A DNA stretch of 64,000 bases, taken from assembly GCF_015594725.1 (NCBI RefSeq), contig NZ_JADNRC010000011.1, positions 1-64,000 on the forward strand, in the 5' to 3' direction. The notes beneath the pieces are model-generated. The model saw nothing but the letters and a program-made list of their open reading frames with translations. It ran no database searches and was not told the DNA's origin. This document shows, one piece after another, positions 17,820-26,917 of this stretch; position 1 is the stretch's first letter, and the number at the start of each line of letters is the position of its first letter. Both the position numbers and the translations under genes were made by a program. This DNA comes from Flavobacterium sp. ALJ2. Its GTDB lineage: Bacteria; Bacteroidota; Bacteroidia; Flavobacteriales; Flavobacteriaceae.

Positions 17820-18740
17820 TTATTCTCTAAATTTTAAATGATCGGTACTAAATAACAAACCAATTCCGCTGTAAGGATCTCTTCTTAAGTCATAAAAATT
17901 AGTTATTCCTTCCAAATCTTTATATAAATCGACAATTATTGAACTTGGCATAAATCCGTCTATTGTGTGTCTTATAATAGTATCAGCAAGACAAACCAGT
18001 TCTTTTGTAGCATTTGTTACACCTACATTATTTCCAGTTTCCCAATCCCAAATTATCCAATCCCAATTGTGTTGTTTAAGAACACAGTCCATCCATAAAT
18101 AAGACAGGTTATTAATTTTTATCTTTTCTAATTCTTTCCCTTTCCAGTACTCAACACTTTCTATTATTGCTTGAATTGCAATATCAGTTTCACCATAAAT
18201 AAAATCAGGATTTGAAACCTGAATAATTTTTGCAGCATCTTTTATTTTAGCATCAATCGATTTAGCTTCCTTTCCATTTGGCTTTCTCAAAAATGCAAAC
18301 TCAATATCCTGTCGTTCAAAAACAGTTCCTGCTGATTTCTCAAGCATTTCTGTTGGAATACATTTTGTATTAGAATTTTCATCAAGAAATTCATCTTTAG
18401 GATTGAAAGAAAAGTTCTCATCCTCATAAAAACTAGAACAATACCTTTCCTCAATTTCTTTTATCAGCTTATAATGCAGCACATAATTTACATCTCCTTG
18501 TAGTTCATCTTCGTTTTTAAACCTGCAAAAATAATCCGGCTGTAACATCCAGTATAAACAAAGCGCAGTGCCCTTATCAAGATGTTTTTGTTTGATAATC
18601 CATTCAAAAGGTTCAATTCCGTCGTCATAATTCCAATGCTGAACAAACTGATGTAACTCAGAAGCAGTTAATTTTTGATACGACATTTCATTATTAACAG
18701 CTTTAAGAACCCTATTTTTACTTTTCTTATTAAACTCCAT
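17820..18740 (-). CDS. DUF4274-like protein
   Basis: This 306-residue soluble protein has an N-terminal ~45-residue block, LHQFVQHWNYDDGIEPFEWI then LDKGTALCLYWMLQPDYF. It fits the DUF4274 pattern (Asn-Trp-Asp-Gly-type turn, then GTAL-L-W). The remainder (about 85-306) has no motif I recognise but is rich in Trp and acidic residues. DUF4274 proteins often sit in Imm-like gene clusters of polymorphic toxin loci, so an immunity function is a reasonable guess only. It lies between two paralogous hypotheticals on the same strand. Confidence 0.65.
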   Translation of the reverse strand: MEFNKKSKNRVLKAVNNEMSYQKLTASELHQFVQHWNYDDGIEPFEWIIKQKHLDKGTALCLYWMLQPDYFCRFKNEDELQGDVNYVLHYKLIKEIEERYCSSFYEDENFSFNPKDEFLDENSNTKCIPTEMLEKSAGTVFERQDIEFAFLRKPNGKEAKSIDAKIKDAAKIIQVSNPDFIYGETDIAIQAIIESVEYWKGKELEKIKINNLSYLWMDCVLKQHNWDWIIWDWETGNNVGVTNATKELVCLADTIIRHTIDGFMPSSIIVDLYKDLEGITNFYDLRRDPYSGIGLLFSTDHLKFRE

Positions 18741-18893
18741 TCTTTATTTTTACTCCTATCGGTTTTAATTTATTCAATCGCTTCACAAATTTAAAAACCT
18801 ATTCTCACAAACCATCAGGATAGTGTGTAATTTCCTTTAATTACTACACATAAAACTTCTATACCCGTAAATCTTTAAATTATTAAAAACCAT

Positions 18894-19286
18894 TTATTTA
18901 GTATCGCCTTTATTAACGGACAAAACAGAAACATCATATCCCAGATTAGCTACTATTTCTAATCCATCAAGTGGTTCCAGCTTATTTTTTCCAGTCCATC
19001 CTTTTTGCAGACCATATAAAATACATTCTCTAACATATTTAGGTCTATTTAGGTTAACAACCTCCTTTTTACCAGTTAATGACTCAGAGAGTGGAAATCC
19101 AAAATTTAAAGGAAATCCAATTATTGGATCATCCCATGTTCGAAAATCAACTAATAATGGAGTTAACTTATAATCTTTCAAAAATATTTTTATTGTCAAT
19201 ATACCTTCCTGGGCTGGTAAATCAATCTTACCAGTCATTATATAGAGATAAATATTATCCTTGACTATTATTTTTCTTAATTTCAT
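18894..19286 (-). CDS. Hypothetical protein, paralogue of 17393-17809
   Basis: This 130-residue cytosolic protein begins LRKIIVKDNIYLY. It has VDFRTWDDPIIGFPLNFGFP in the middle and VNLNRPKYVRECILYGLQKG, then GKNKLEPLDGL and LGYDVSVL near the end. It is roughly 40% identical by eye to the 17393 gene. About 150 bp separate it from the DUF4274-like gene, so it may have its own transcript. Unknown function. Confidence 0.65.
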   Translation of the reverse strand: MKLRKIIVKDNIYLYIMTGKIDLPAQEGILTIKIFLKDYKLTPLLVDFRTWDDPIIGFPLNFGFPLSESLTGKKEVVNLNRPKYVRECILYGLQKGWTGKNKLEPLDGLEIVANLGYDVSVLSVNKGDTK

Positions 19287-20244
19287 ATCTACAAATAAAA
19301 CCTTGTAAAATTAAGGCGTAAATCTTACAAAACAAACTTAATAAATCTCAAACATTATCAATCCTACTACAGCGTATAATTCAGCTTTATACGCCTGCGG
19401 TAAATAGCTTTCATAGCGTCATTAGATCAATTTTAGCCAATAGGAATCATTCCGTTTAAACCCACCAAAAATTCACCTTTCCCTACCTCTAGTCCAAGTG
19501 TCCCAAAAAGAATATCTCTCGAATAATTAAATTAGTTTCCGTATTGGCACTTTTTAAAACCGCATTACTACAAGTTTTTTCCTTACACTTCTAGAATTAA
19601 CTCATTTGATCCAAATGAGTTATCAAATTTTAATCTGATCTTACCTGTTCAGGAAACTTCATCATCACTTTAACACACTGAGATAAAACAACTACTGCTT
19701 TATATAATATTTCTTTCATTTTTGAGTTTTATATTCTTTAGAGGTATCTAAAAACAATATGTGTATAGGCTTACCTAAAATGACACTAATCAATGAAATA
19801 GCAAAATACAAAAGTATTTTTAATTAAAATTTAAGAAATACTTCCAGATGGAAAAAAAACAAATCTGAATTATGATATAAACATTAAATCGACTTTATCC
19901 AGAAGAGTTTTTTTTATCAGATGAAGAAGGCTTTTCGGAATCGATAGCTTTAGCCAATTCTTTCATTAAATGATACTTCTCATTACACTGCATAATAGGC
20001 TGCGTTTTATTCTCTCAAAGTACCGTAGAAAAATGTAATCATAATTTACAATATATTCCATAACTGTGAATACTGGTTTTAGAAAAATAACTAGAATCAA
20101 TATAGAGACCTTTTTTTACGATTCGATTTAAAGAAATAAAAATTGTCATATCGTCTGTTAAATAAATTATAATTAAAAAAAGTGCATTAAACCTATTTAT
20201 TTTATAAATGTCTAACATCAATAACCTTTTAAAACAAACAAATC
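19287..20244. other. Gene-poor region with coding debris
   Basis: No intact gene is credible here. On the minus strand, short stretches read like protein: MKEILYKAVVVLSQCVKVMM (about 19710-19651), SRDILFGTLGLEVGKGEF with LVGLNGMIPIG and a stop (about 19527-19439), and QCNEKYHLMKELAKAIDSEK with a KKNSSG end (about 20000-19898). They lie in different frames broken by stops, as expected of decayed genes. An ORF at 20039-20221 is AT-rich noise. The Spy-like gene's promoter must lie at the right end. Confidence 0.35.
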
Positions 20245-20667
20245 ATGAAAAAATTATTTATCGCTGCTTTATTGTTCGTTGGAATGGTAAGCTTTGCTCA
20301 AGACGCTACTCAACCTGTTAAACAACAAAGAGAAAGGTTGACTCCTGAACAACGAAATGAGAAAAAATTAAAAAAACTGACTACTGAATTAAACTTAGAT
20401 GCCAACCAGCAAACTCAGGTTGGAAAGTTACTAGCTGACAGAAGTGCCAATGCACAAAAACATATGGAAATGCGTAAAGCTAGAAAAGACAGTAGTGTAA
20501 AACCAACTGCCGAAGAAAAAGCAACTCTTAAAAAAGAAATAATGGACGAAAAAGCTGTAACTGAAACTCAAATGAAATCAATCTTAAATGCTGAGCAATA
20601 CAAAAAATGGACTGTAATGAAAGATGAAAACAAAGAGAAGATGAAAGAAAGAAAAAACAAACTATAA
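20245..20667 (+). CDS. Periplasmic Spy/CpxP-like protein
   Basis: This 140-residue protein has a signal peptide (LLFVGMVSFAQ). The mature part is almost entirely helical and highly charged, with LTPEQRNEKKLKKLTTEL, LDANQQTQVGKLL and ILNAEQYKKWTVMKDENKEK. Those LTxEQ/LNAEQ repeats are the LTxxQ motif of the Spy/CpxP superfamily, ATP-independent periplasmic chaperone-like proteins. A strong terminator follows. No two-component system is adjacent. Confidence 0.8.
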   Translation: MKKLFIAALLFVGMVSFAQDATQPVKQQRERLTPEQRNEKKLKKLTTELNLDANQQTQVGKLLADRSANAQKHMEMRKARKDSSVKPTAEEKATLKKEIMDEKAVTETQMKSILNAEQYKKWTVMKDENKEKMKERKNKL

Positions 20668-20680
20668 TCCAGAATCCACA

Positions 20681-20715
20681 AAAAAACTTCCAGCTCAAAC
20701 TGGAAGTTTTTTTTT
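20681..20715 (+). terminator. Terminator of the Spy-like gene
   Basis: AAAAACTTCCAG and CTGGAAGTTTTT form the stem around CTCAAA, followed by a T-run. Confidence 0.9.
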
Positions 20716-20769
20716 TACCATTAAGAGATTAAGTTTCTATTCTTAATTCTGTATTATATATCTATAAGG

Positions 20770-22056
20770 TTAAAAAGTTTTAGAAACTTTGTCAATTGCT
20801 TGAATAGTAAAATCTAAATCTTCGTATGTCAATGCATCCGTAATAAACCATGTTTCATATGCCGAAGGGGCAATATAAACTCCTTCATTCAATAATCCGT
20901 GGAAGAATTTCTTGAATGTTTCGTTATCTCCATTAGCTGCACTTTTAAAATCAGTAACTGGAGCAGCATCAAAATGTACTGAAATCATAGAACCTACTCT
21001 ATTAATTGTAAAAACTACATTATTAGCTTTAAGAACTCTTGAAATTCCCGCTTCTAGGTAAGCCGTTTTCTCCTCTAAACGAGTAAAAATAGCGCGATCA
21101 TTATCTAAAGCTTGTAACATTGCTAATCCTGCTGCCATTGCCAACGGATTACCTGATAATGTTCCTGCTTGATAAACTGGTCCTATTGGAGCTAAATAAT
21201 TCATGATTTCTGCACGAGCAGCAAATGCTCCTACTGGCAAACCACCACCTATTACTTTTCCAAAAGTTACAATATCAGCTTTGATGTTAAACAACTCCTG
21301 AACTCCTCCACGTGCAAGTCTAAAACCAGTCATAACCTCATCAAAGATCAACAATATTCCGTTTTCTGTACACACTTGACGCAAGCCTTCTAAGAATCCC
21401 TTATTTGGCGGAATACAACCCATATTTCCTGCTACAGGTTCAATGATAATAGCTGCAATTTCATTTTTGTTAGCATTAATTAATGTTGCTACATTTTCTA
21501 GATCATTGTATTTTGCCAGCAAAGTATCTTTTGCGGTTCCTTCTGTAACTCCAGGACTATTTGGACTTCCAAAAGTGACAGCTCCACTTCCCGCTTGAAT
21601 CAAGAATGAATCAGAATGTCCGTGGTAACACCCTGCAAATTTTATAATTTTATCTCTCTTAGTATATCCTCTTGCCAAACGTATTGCGCTCATACAAGCC
21701 TCAGTTCCTGAATTTACAAAACGAATTTTATCAATATTTGGAACCATCGAAACTGCCAAAGCTGCGATTTGTGTTTCTAATTCTGTAGGCATTCCAAAAG
21801 ATGTTCCTAATTTGGCTTTTTCAATTACAGCTTCAACAACTGGAGCATAAGCATGCCCCAAAACCATTGGTCCCCATGAATTGATATAATCTATCAATTT
21901 GTTTCCGTCTTCATCATATAAATAAGCTCCTTTGGCACTTTTTACAAAAATTGGAGTTCCTCCTACTGCTTTAAATGCTCTTACAGGCGAATTTACACCA
22001 CCCGGAATTACTTTTTCTGCTTCAGCAAAAAGCTGACTGCTTCTTTGATACATCAT
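20770..22056 (-). CDS. hemL: Glutamate-1-semialdehyde 2,1-aminomutase
   Basis: This 428-residue PLP enzyme converts glutamate-1-semialdehyde to 5-aminolevulinate in C5-pathway haem synthesis. Visible are [15 protein letters not shown] at the N-terminus, [35 protein letters not shown], and the PLP-lysine loop [17 protein letters not shown] (Lys about 265). [16 protein letters not shown] follows. The first of two adjacent ATGs matches the usual MxYQRS start. The next gene, 38 bp upstream, is unrelated cell-wall machinery, so an operon is possible but not functional. Confidence 0.97.
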   Translation of the reverse strand: MMYQRSSQLFAEAEKVIPGGVNSPVRAFKAVGGTPIFVKSAKGAYLYDEDGNKLIDYINSWGPMVLGHAYAPVVEAVIEKAKLGTSFGMPTELETQIAALAVSMVPNIDKIRFVNSGTEACMSAIRLARGYTKRDKIIKFAGCYHGHSDSFLIQAGSGAVTFGSPNSPGVTEGTAKDTLLAKYNDLENVATLINANKNEIAAIIIEPVAGNMGCIPPNKGFLEGLRQVCTENGILLIFDEVMTGFRLARGGVQELFNIKADIVTFGKVIGGGLPVGAFAARAEIMNYLAPIGPVYQAGTLSGNPLAMAAGLAMLQALDNDRAIFTRLEEKTAYLEAGISRVLKANNVVFTINRVGSMISVHFDAAPVTDFKSAANGDNETFKKFFHGLLNEGVYIAPSAYETWFITDALTYEDLDFTIQAIDKVSKTF

Positions 22057-22094
22057 CTTAATTTTATCTTTTGACTTTTATCTTTATTGGAATT

Positions 22095-22970
22095 TTATTT
22101 TACAATTAACCGCTGTCCGATAGAAAGCGTGTTATCGACAAGATTGTTTTTTTGCTTTAAATCTTCAACCAATACGTTGAATTTTTTTGAAATAGAATAT
22201 AACGTATCTCCTTTCTGAACTTCGTATGAAGAAAGAGTACTCACATTATTATTTGAAGTATTAGGCTTTGTAGCAGCAGTTATTGTAGTTTTCTCTGTTA
22301 CTACATATTCTTTCCCCATAGCCAAGTTATCATATTGATGCAATTCGTAACGTTCAATATAGCTAATTAATTTCTCTGGATATTTAGGATCAGTAGCATA
22401 TCCTGCAGCTCTTAACCCTTTTGCCCAAGCTTTATAATCTCCTTTTTCATAAGTAAATAATGCTGCATATCGTTTTTTCCCTGTTAGAAATAAAGCATGG
22501 TCACGAAACGATTCAGATGGATCTTTATATTTTCTAAAACATTCTTGCAACGAATCATCATCATGACGAACACTCTCGCCAACCCAATCATTATGACATT
22601 TTATTCCGAAATGATTATTCGATAAAAGCGCCAAATCACCTCTTCCTGCACCAGATTCTAAGATTCCTTGTGCCAAAATAATACTTGCAGGAATTCCGTA
22701 GTTTTTCATATTACCCATTGCAATATCCTTATACTGAAAAACATAATCACTAATTAAGTTATTAGTAACAACAGTTTTAGACGTTGACTCAATAACCTCA
22801 GTTCTATTATTCGTTGATGGTTTGGTATAAGCGGGCTTTTTCTTGGTCTGTATTGCTACTCTTTGCTTTTGAGTAGTAGCTTTCTTTTTGGTCGTTACTA
22901 TAACAGGTTTGCTTGCATTACAACCTATCAAAGTTATCGTTAGTAATAGTAAGAGTGTCTTTTTAAACAT
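22095..22970 (-). CDS. LysM-containing glucosaminidase lipoprotein
   Basis: This 291-residue protein has a lipoprotein signal (ITLIGC, Cys about 17) and a basic Lys/Thr-rich linker. A glucosaminidase (muramidase-2/FlgJ-like) domain spans about 70-210, with IPASIILAQGILESGAGRGD (catalytic Glu) and NNHFGIKCH...ESVRHDDD...FRKYKDPSESFRDHALFL. It ends with one LysM (about 246-291; YEVQKGDTLYSISKKFNV). It would cleave peptidoglycan glycan strands from the periplasm. Its start overlaps the end of the upstream PLP-enzyme gene by 8 bp, so the two are co-transcribed. Confidence 0.92.
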   Translation of the reverse strand: MFKKTLLLLLTITLIGCNASKPVIVTTKKKATTQKQRVAIQTKKKPAYTKPSTNNRTEVIESTSKTVVTNNLISDYVFQYKDIAMGNMKNYGIPASIILAQGILESGAGRGDLALLSNNHFGIKCHNDWVGESVRHDDDSLQECFRKYKDPSESFRDHALFLTGKKRYAALFTYEKGDYKAWAKGLRAAGYATDPKYPEKLISYIERYELHQYDNLAMGKEYVVTEKTTITAATKPNTSNNNVSTLSSYEVQKGDTLYSISKKFNVLVEDLKQKNNLVDNTLSIGQRLIVK

Positions 22971-23859
22971 TGTTTTTAATTATTGGTAAATTTTTATTCA
23001 TCAGCTTCATATTCATTCCTTTTATTCCTTGTAATCCTCCGGTATGAATCAACAAAATGTTAGAGTTCTCAGGGAAATGATTTTTCTTAATTAAATCTAT
23101 AACGCCAAAAACCATCTTTCCTGTATAAATTGGGTCCAAAGGAATTTTATTTTCATCAAAAAACTGATTAATAAAGGCAATTAGCTCAGAATTTACTTTG
23201 CCATAACCCCCAAAATGGTAATCAGTGATGAGTTCCCAATTTTGATTCTTTGCAAAAATACGAATTTCATCTTTTAAAAAATCCCCTTTTAACGCTGGAA
23301 ACCCTAAAACTTTTTGATTTGGTAATGCACTATTACTAATTCCCGAAATAGTTCCACCAGTTCCCACAGCACAGCATACATAATTAAACTCCGCATCTTC
23401 GGGGGTTAAAATCTCCTCGCAACCTCGAACTGCTAGCTCATTTGTTCCGCCTTCGGGTATAAGATAAAATGTTCCAAATTGCTGCTTTAGATTATCCAGA
23501 AAATCTATTTCGCTTTTAAGTCGATAATCTTCTCTGGTAACAAATTCTAATTGCATTCCGTTTTCCTGAGCAAATTTTAAAGTCGGATTTCCTTCTATCT
23601 TATCAATAAGTTCCTCTCCACGAATAATTCCGATAGTTTTAAATCCGCTTTCTTTTCCTGCATAAGCTACAGCTGCAATATGATTAGAAAATGCTCCACC
23701 AAAAGTGAGTAACGTTTCTTGATTTTCGGCCCTAGCCTGAAGTAAATTATACTTTAATTTCCGATACTTATTCCCCGAAATAAAAGGATGAATTAAATCT
23801 TCTCTTTTAATTGTAAGTGAAATATTATTTGGAAAAAGGGTATGTATATTTTGATTCAA
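22963..23859 (-). CDS. PLP-dependent D-cysteine desulfhydrase/ACC deaminase-like enzyme
   Basis: This 298-residue fold-type II PLP enzyme has LTIKREDLIHPFISGNKYRKLKY (PLP Lys in the GNKYRK motif), LTFGGAFSNHIAAVAYAG, and CCAVGTGGTISGI as phosphate-binding loop. The family deaminates 1-aminocyclopropane-1-carboxylate or D-cysteine; the sequence alone does not decide. The reading frame starts at TTG (23859), two codons after an in-frame TAG, and no ATG exists before the conserved PNNISLTIKRED block, so this is a real non-ATG start. It overlaps the LysM gene by 8 bp and is 9 bp after the HExxH gene. Confidence 0.88.
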   Translation of the reverse strand: MNQNIHTLFPNNISLTIKREDLIHPFISGNKYRKLKYNLLQARAENQETLLTFGGAFSNHIAAVAYAGKESGFKTIGIIRGEELIDKIEGNPTLKFAQENGMQLEFVTREDYRLKSEIDFLDNLKQQFGTFYLIPEGGTNELAVRGCEEILTPEDAEFNYVCCAVGTGGTISGISNSALPNQKVLGFPALKGDFLKDEIRIFAKNQNWELITDYHFGGYGKVNSELIAFINQFFDENKIPLDPIYTGKMVFGVIDLIKKNHFPENSNILLIHTGGLQGIKGMNMKLMNKNLPIIKNNV

Positions 23860-23868
23860 AATCTAATT

Positions 23869-24204
23869 TTATTTATAATTTAAATACTGTACAAACCGAA
23901 AAAAAGACCTACTCCTTAAATAATTTATATTCGCTTCATTTCGATAAGCTTCTCTTTCAAAACTAATATTACGATAGGCCAAATTAGCATTTTTATATTG
24001 AAATAAACGCACCATATATTCAATTAGATACCAAATAAAAAAAGGCAGTACCAATAATTCTATTTGTTGGCGTAGATGTATTTTTTCATGATTAATAAAA
24101 ACCTCATTTTCTTTATCCGAAGGATATTTCATCAACACAAATGGAAACACAGCCATTCCGCGATATCCTTTCGGAATTAAATATTTAGCAATAATCAAAA
24201 ACAT
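23869..24204 (-). CDS. Small membrane protein with HExxH motif
   Basis: This 111-residue protein contains INHEKIHLRQQIELL (HEKIH at 39-43), then a transmembrane helix VLPFFIWYLIEYMVRLF. FEREAYRNEANINYL follows, where a Glu could be the third zinc ligand as in gluzincin-type folds. The N-terminus, AKYLIPKGYRGMAVFPFVLM, is hydrophobic. It is far shorter than known membrane metallopeptidases, so it is either a minimal zinc protein or a non-peptidase relative. It is the first gene of a four-gene minus-strand run ending with hemL. Confidence 0.7.
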   Translation of the reverse strand: MFLIIAKYLIPKGYRGMAVFPFVLMKYPSDKENEVFINHEKIHLRQQIELLVLPFFIWYLIEYMVRLFQYKNANLAYRNISFEREAYRNEANINYLRSRSFFRFVQYLNYK

Positions 24205-24320
24205 TCGCTGTAAAAATTATAAATTTGTACTAGTAAATTACTTCTACACAAAGAAAAACATAATCAATCGAATTTACTTAAAATTAAAGATAAAAATAGC
24301 TTTTTGCCAAATTCAGGATT

Positions 24321-24497
24321 ATGAATGAACAAAATAAGGGAAATAAATTAATCGAAGGCGAAGATTTTTATTATACACCCGAAGGATATAAATGTTTTAC
24401 CGAAAAACACCATCTAAAAAGAGGCTATTGCTGCAAAAGTGGCTGTCGCCACTGTCCTTATGGATATGATAAGAAAACTGGCGAGCTTAAAAAATAA
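24321..24497 (+). CDS. DUF5522 family small protein
   Basis: This 58-codon ORF starts MNEQNKGNKLIEGEDFYY and contains YTPEGYKCFTEKHHLKRGYC followed by CKSGCRHCPYGYDKK. The Cys-Cys-x-x-x-Cys-x-x-Cys cluster with a basic surround is the DUF5522 signature and probably binds a metal. It is divergent from the HExxH gene, with 116 bp between them. Function unknown. Confidence 0.85.
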   Translation: MNEQNKGNKLIEGEDFYYTPEGYKCFTEKHHLKRGYCCKSGCRHCPYGYDKKTGELKK

Positions 24498-24907
24498 AAT
24501 TATTTTAAAAATATACCGATATAAAACATCAGATAATGCTGTTATTAAATTATTAAAATCATAAGAAATCTAAAATTATTTTGAAACAAGTTTTTAAATC
24601 TTTAAATTTCGGAATCTTTAAAATAAGATAATTAGGAAATACCTTAATTAAAATATAGGATAATTCTTTTAATTTATTTTTTTCAATATTTAAACCTTTA
24701 AATAAAAAAGTATGGATATCTGTTCACAAAAATATAGGATTACCATCCACAAATCCTATCACAGGTCGGATATTCGGTATCCCTAGTTATTAATTAGAAA
24801 ATATAACAATTTGAAAAATGATCCCTCGATTTTAGATTATTCGACTGTTCGAAAAATCCAATAATCTGGAAATCTAAAAATCTAATAATTAAAAAATCTA
24901 AAAAAAA
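24498..24907. other. hutU upstream region
   Basis: This 410-bp AT-rich region has one perfect hairpin, ATAGGATT...AATCCTAT (about 24732-24764), roughly 145 bp before hutU. Near the gene it contains repeated ATCTAAAAATCTAATAAT-type sequence common before flavobacterial genes. A 24-codon ORF (about 24713-24787) spans the hairpin but shows no amino-acid bias that would make it a convincing leader. No regulator site is recognised. Confidence 0.3.
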
Positions 24908-26884
24908 ATGACTTTCCAAGAACAAATTCAACAAGGAATCCCATCAATATTACCTCCAAAAAAAATATATGATTTAGCTATAAATCATGCTCCAAAGCGA
25001 AAAGCAATTCTTTCTGCAGAAGAAAAAAAATTAGCTTTAAAAAATGCATTACGCTATTTTGAACCGCAACATCATGCTGAATTAATCACTGAATTTTCGG
25101 ATGAATTAGAACAATACGGACGTATTTATATGTACCGTTTTCGTCCAGATTACAGGATGTATGCCAGACCAATTAGTGAATATCCTGGAAAATCAGAGCA
25201 GGCAAAAGCAATTATGTTAATGATTCAGAACAATCTGGATTATGCCGTAGCACAACATCCGCATGAATTAATTACATACGGTGGTAATGGCGCCGTTTTT
25301 CAAAACTGGGCACAATACTTACTTACCATGCAATATTTGTCGGAAATGACAAATGAGCAAACACTTACTATGTATTCTGGTCATCCAATGGGGCTTTTCC
25401 CTTCTCATGCCGAAGCGCCACGTGTAGTTGTGACTAACGGAATGGTAATCCCGAATTATTCTAAACCTGATGATTGGGAAAAAATGAATGCGCTCGGAGT
25501 TTCTCAATATGGACAAATGACTGCAGGAAGTTATATGTACATAGGACCACAAGGGATCGTACACGGAACAACAATTACGGTATTAAATGGTTTCAGAAAA
25601 ATAAAACTAAATCCTGAAGGAAACTTATTTGTAACTTCTGGATTGGGCGGAATGAGTGGTGCACAACCTAAAGCTGGAAATATCGCGGGTTGTATCACAG
25701 TTTGTGCCGAAGTGAACCCGAAAATCACTAAAATTCGCCACGAACAAGGTTGGATCAATGAAATTGTAGAAGACCTTGATGAATTAGTAAAAAGAGTTTC
25801 TTTGGCTAAAGCCAATAAAGAAGTAGTGTCTATCGCATACTTAGGAAACGTAGTTGATGTATGGGAGAAATTTGACAAGGAAAACATCAAGATTGACTTA
25901 GGTTCTGACCAAACTTCATTACACAATCCTTGGGCTGGTGGGTATTATCCTGTTGGAATCACCTTTGAAGCTGCCAATGAAATGATGGCAAATAATCCTG
26001 AATTATTTAAAGAAAAAGTACAGGAAACATTACGCCGACACGCTGATGCAATAAACAAGCATACTGCCAAAGGAACCTATTTCTTTGATTACGGAAATGC
26101 ATTTTTACTAGAAGCTTCACGTGCTGGTGCCGAAGTGATGGCCGAAAACAATATCGATTTTAAATATCCTAGTTACGTTCAGGACATCATGGGCCCTATG
26201 TGTTTTGATTATGGATTTGGTCCGTTTAGATGGGTTTGTACCTCTGGAAAGCCCGAAGATTTACAAAAAACAGATACTATCGCTTCACAGGTTTTAGAAG
26301 AAATGGCAAAAACAGCACCCGATGAAATTCAGCAACAAATGCAGGATAACATCAAATGGATAAAAGGTGCTCAAGAAAATAAATTAGTTGTAGGATCACA
26401 AGCACGAATTTTATATGCCGATGCCGAAGGTCGTATAAAAATTGCAGAAGCATTTAACCAAGCCATTGCAAAAGGAGAAATTGGAGCAGTTGTTTTAGGA
26501 CGTGATCACCACGACGTTTCAGGAACAGATTCTCCATACAGAGAAACATCTAATATTTATGATGGATCAAGATACACAGCAGATATGGCAATACAAAATG
26601 TTATTGGAGACAGTTTTAGAGGTGCTACATGGGTATCGATACACAACGGCGGCGGCGTAGGCTGGGGCGAGGTAATAAACGGTGGTTTTGGTATGATTCT
26701 TGATGGATCTAAAGAAGCATCAAGACGTTTAGCGTCAATGCTTTTTTGGGATGTTAACAATGGGATTTCAAGAAGAAGTTGGGCACGTAATGACGAAGCG
26801 ATTTTTGCAATAAAAAGAGCTATGAACACGCAACCTTTATTAAAAGTGACCATCCCTAATATAGTTGACGAGAGATTATTTTAA
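24908..26884 (+). CDS. hutU: Urocanate hydratase
   Basis: This 658-residue enzyme adds water to urocanate in histidine breakdown. It is about 100 residues longer than the typical proteobacterial enzyme, as in the long Bacteroidota form. Urocanase signatures include ELITYGGNGAVFQNWAQYLL, YSGHPMGLFPSHAEAPRVVV, GGMSGAQPKAG (NAD-binding) and ISRRSWARNDEA. The late WVSIHNGGGVGWGEVINGGFGM contains the conserved NGGGVG block. No other hut gene is adjacent, so histidine catabolism here is dispersed or the rest lies outside the window. Confidence 0.96.
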   Translation: MTFQEQIQQGIPSILPPKKIYDLAINHAPKRKAILSAEEKKLALKNALRYFEPQHHAELITEFSDELEQYGRIYMYRFRPDYRMYARPISEYPGKSEQAKAIMLMIQNNLDYAVAQHPHELITYGGNGAVFQNWAQYLLTMQYLSEMTNEQTLTMYSGHPMGLFPSHAEAPRVVVTNGMVIPNYSKPDDWEKMNALGVSQYGQMTAGSYMYIGPQGIVHGTTITVLNGFRKIKLNPEGNLFVTSGLGGMSGAQPKAGNIAGCITVCAEVNPKITKIRHEQGWINEIVEDLDELVKRVSLAKANKEVVSIAYLGNVVDVWEKFDKENIKIDLGSDQTSLHNPWAGGYYPVGITFEAANEMMANNPELFKEKVQETLRRHADAINKHTAKGTYFFDYGNAFLLEASRAGAEVMAENNIDFKYPSYVQDIMGPMCFDYGFGPFRWVCTSGKPEDLQKTDTIASQVLEEMAKTAPDEIQQQMQDNIKWIKGAQENKLVVGSQARILYADAEGRIKIAEAFNQAIAKGEIGAVVLGRDHHDVSGTDSPYRETSNIYDGSRYTADMAIQNVIGDSFRGATWVSIHNGGGVGWGEVINGGFGMILDGSKEASRRLASMLFWDVNNGISRRSWARNDEAIFAIKRAMNTQPLLKVTIPNIVDERLF

Positions 26885-26917
26885 ATAAAAATCTGTATAA
26901 CCTTAAACTATCTAAAC

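Noticed and set aside
20039..20221. 60-codon minus-strand ORF before the Spy-like gene
   Set aside because: Composition follows AT-rich noise (Ile/Tyr/Ser), with no motif and no promoter. Surrounding sequence is decayed.
24732..24764. ATAGGATT/AATCCTAT hairpin before hutU as a riboswitch
   Set aside because: A simple 8-bp stem without conserved aptamer-like features. Mentioned only as a hairpin.
24713..24787. 24-codon ORF ahead of hutU as a possible histidine leader peptide
   Set aside because: It has only two separated His codons, and the hairpin overlapping it has no T-run, so an attenuator is not supported.
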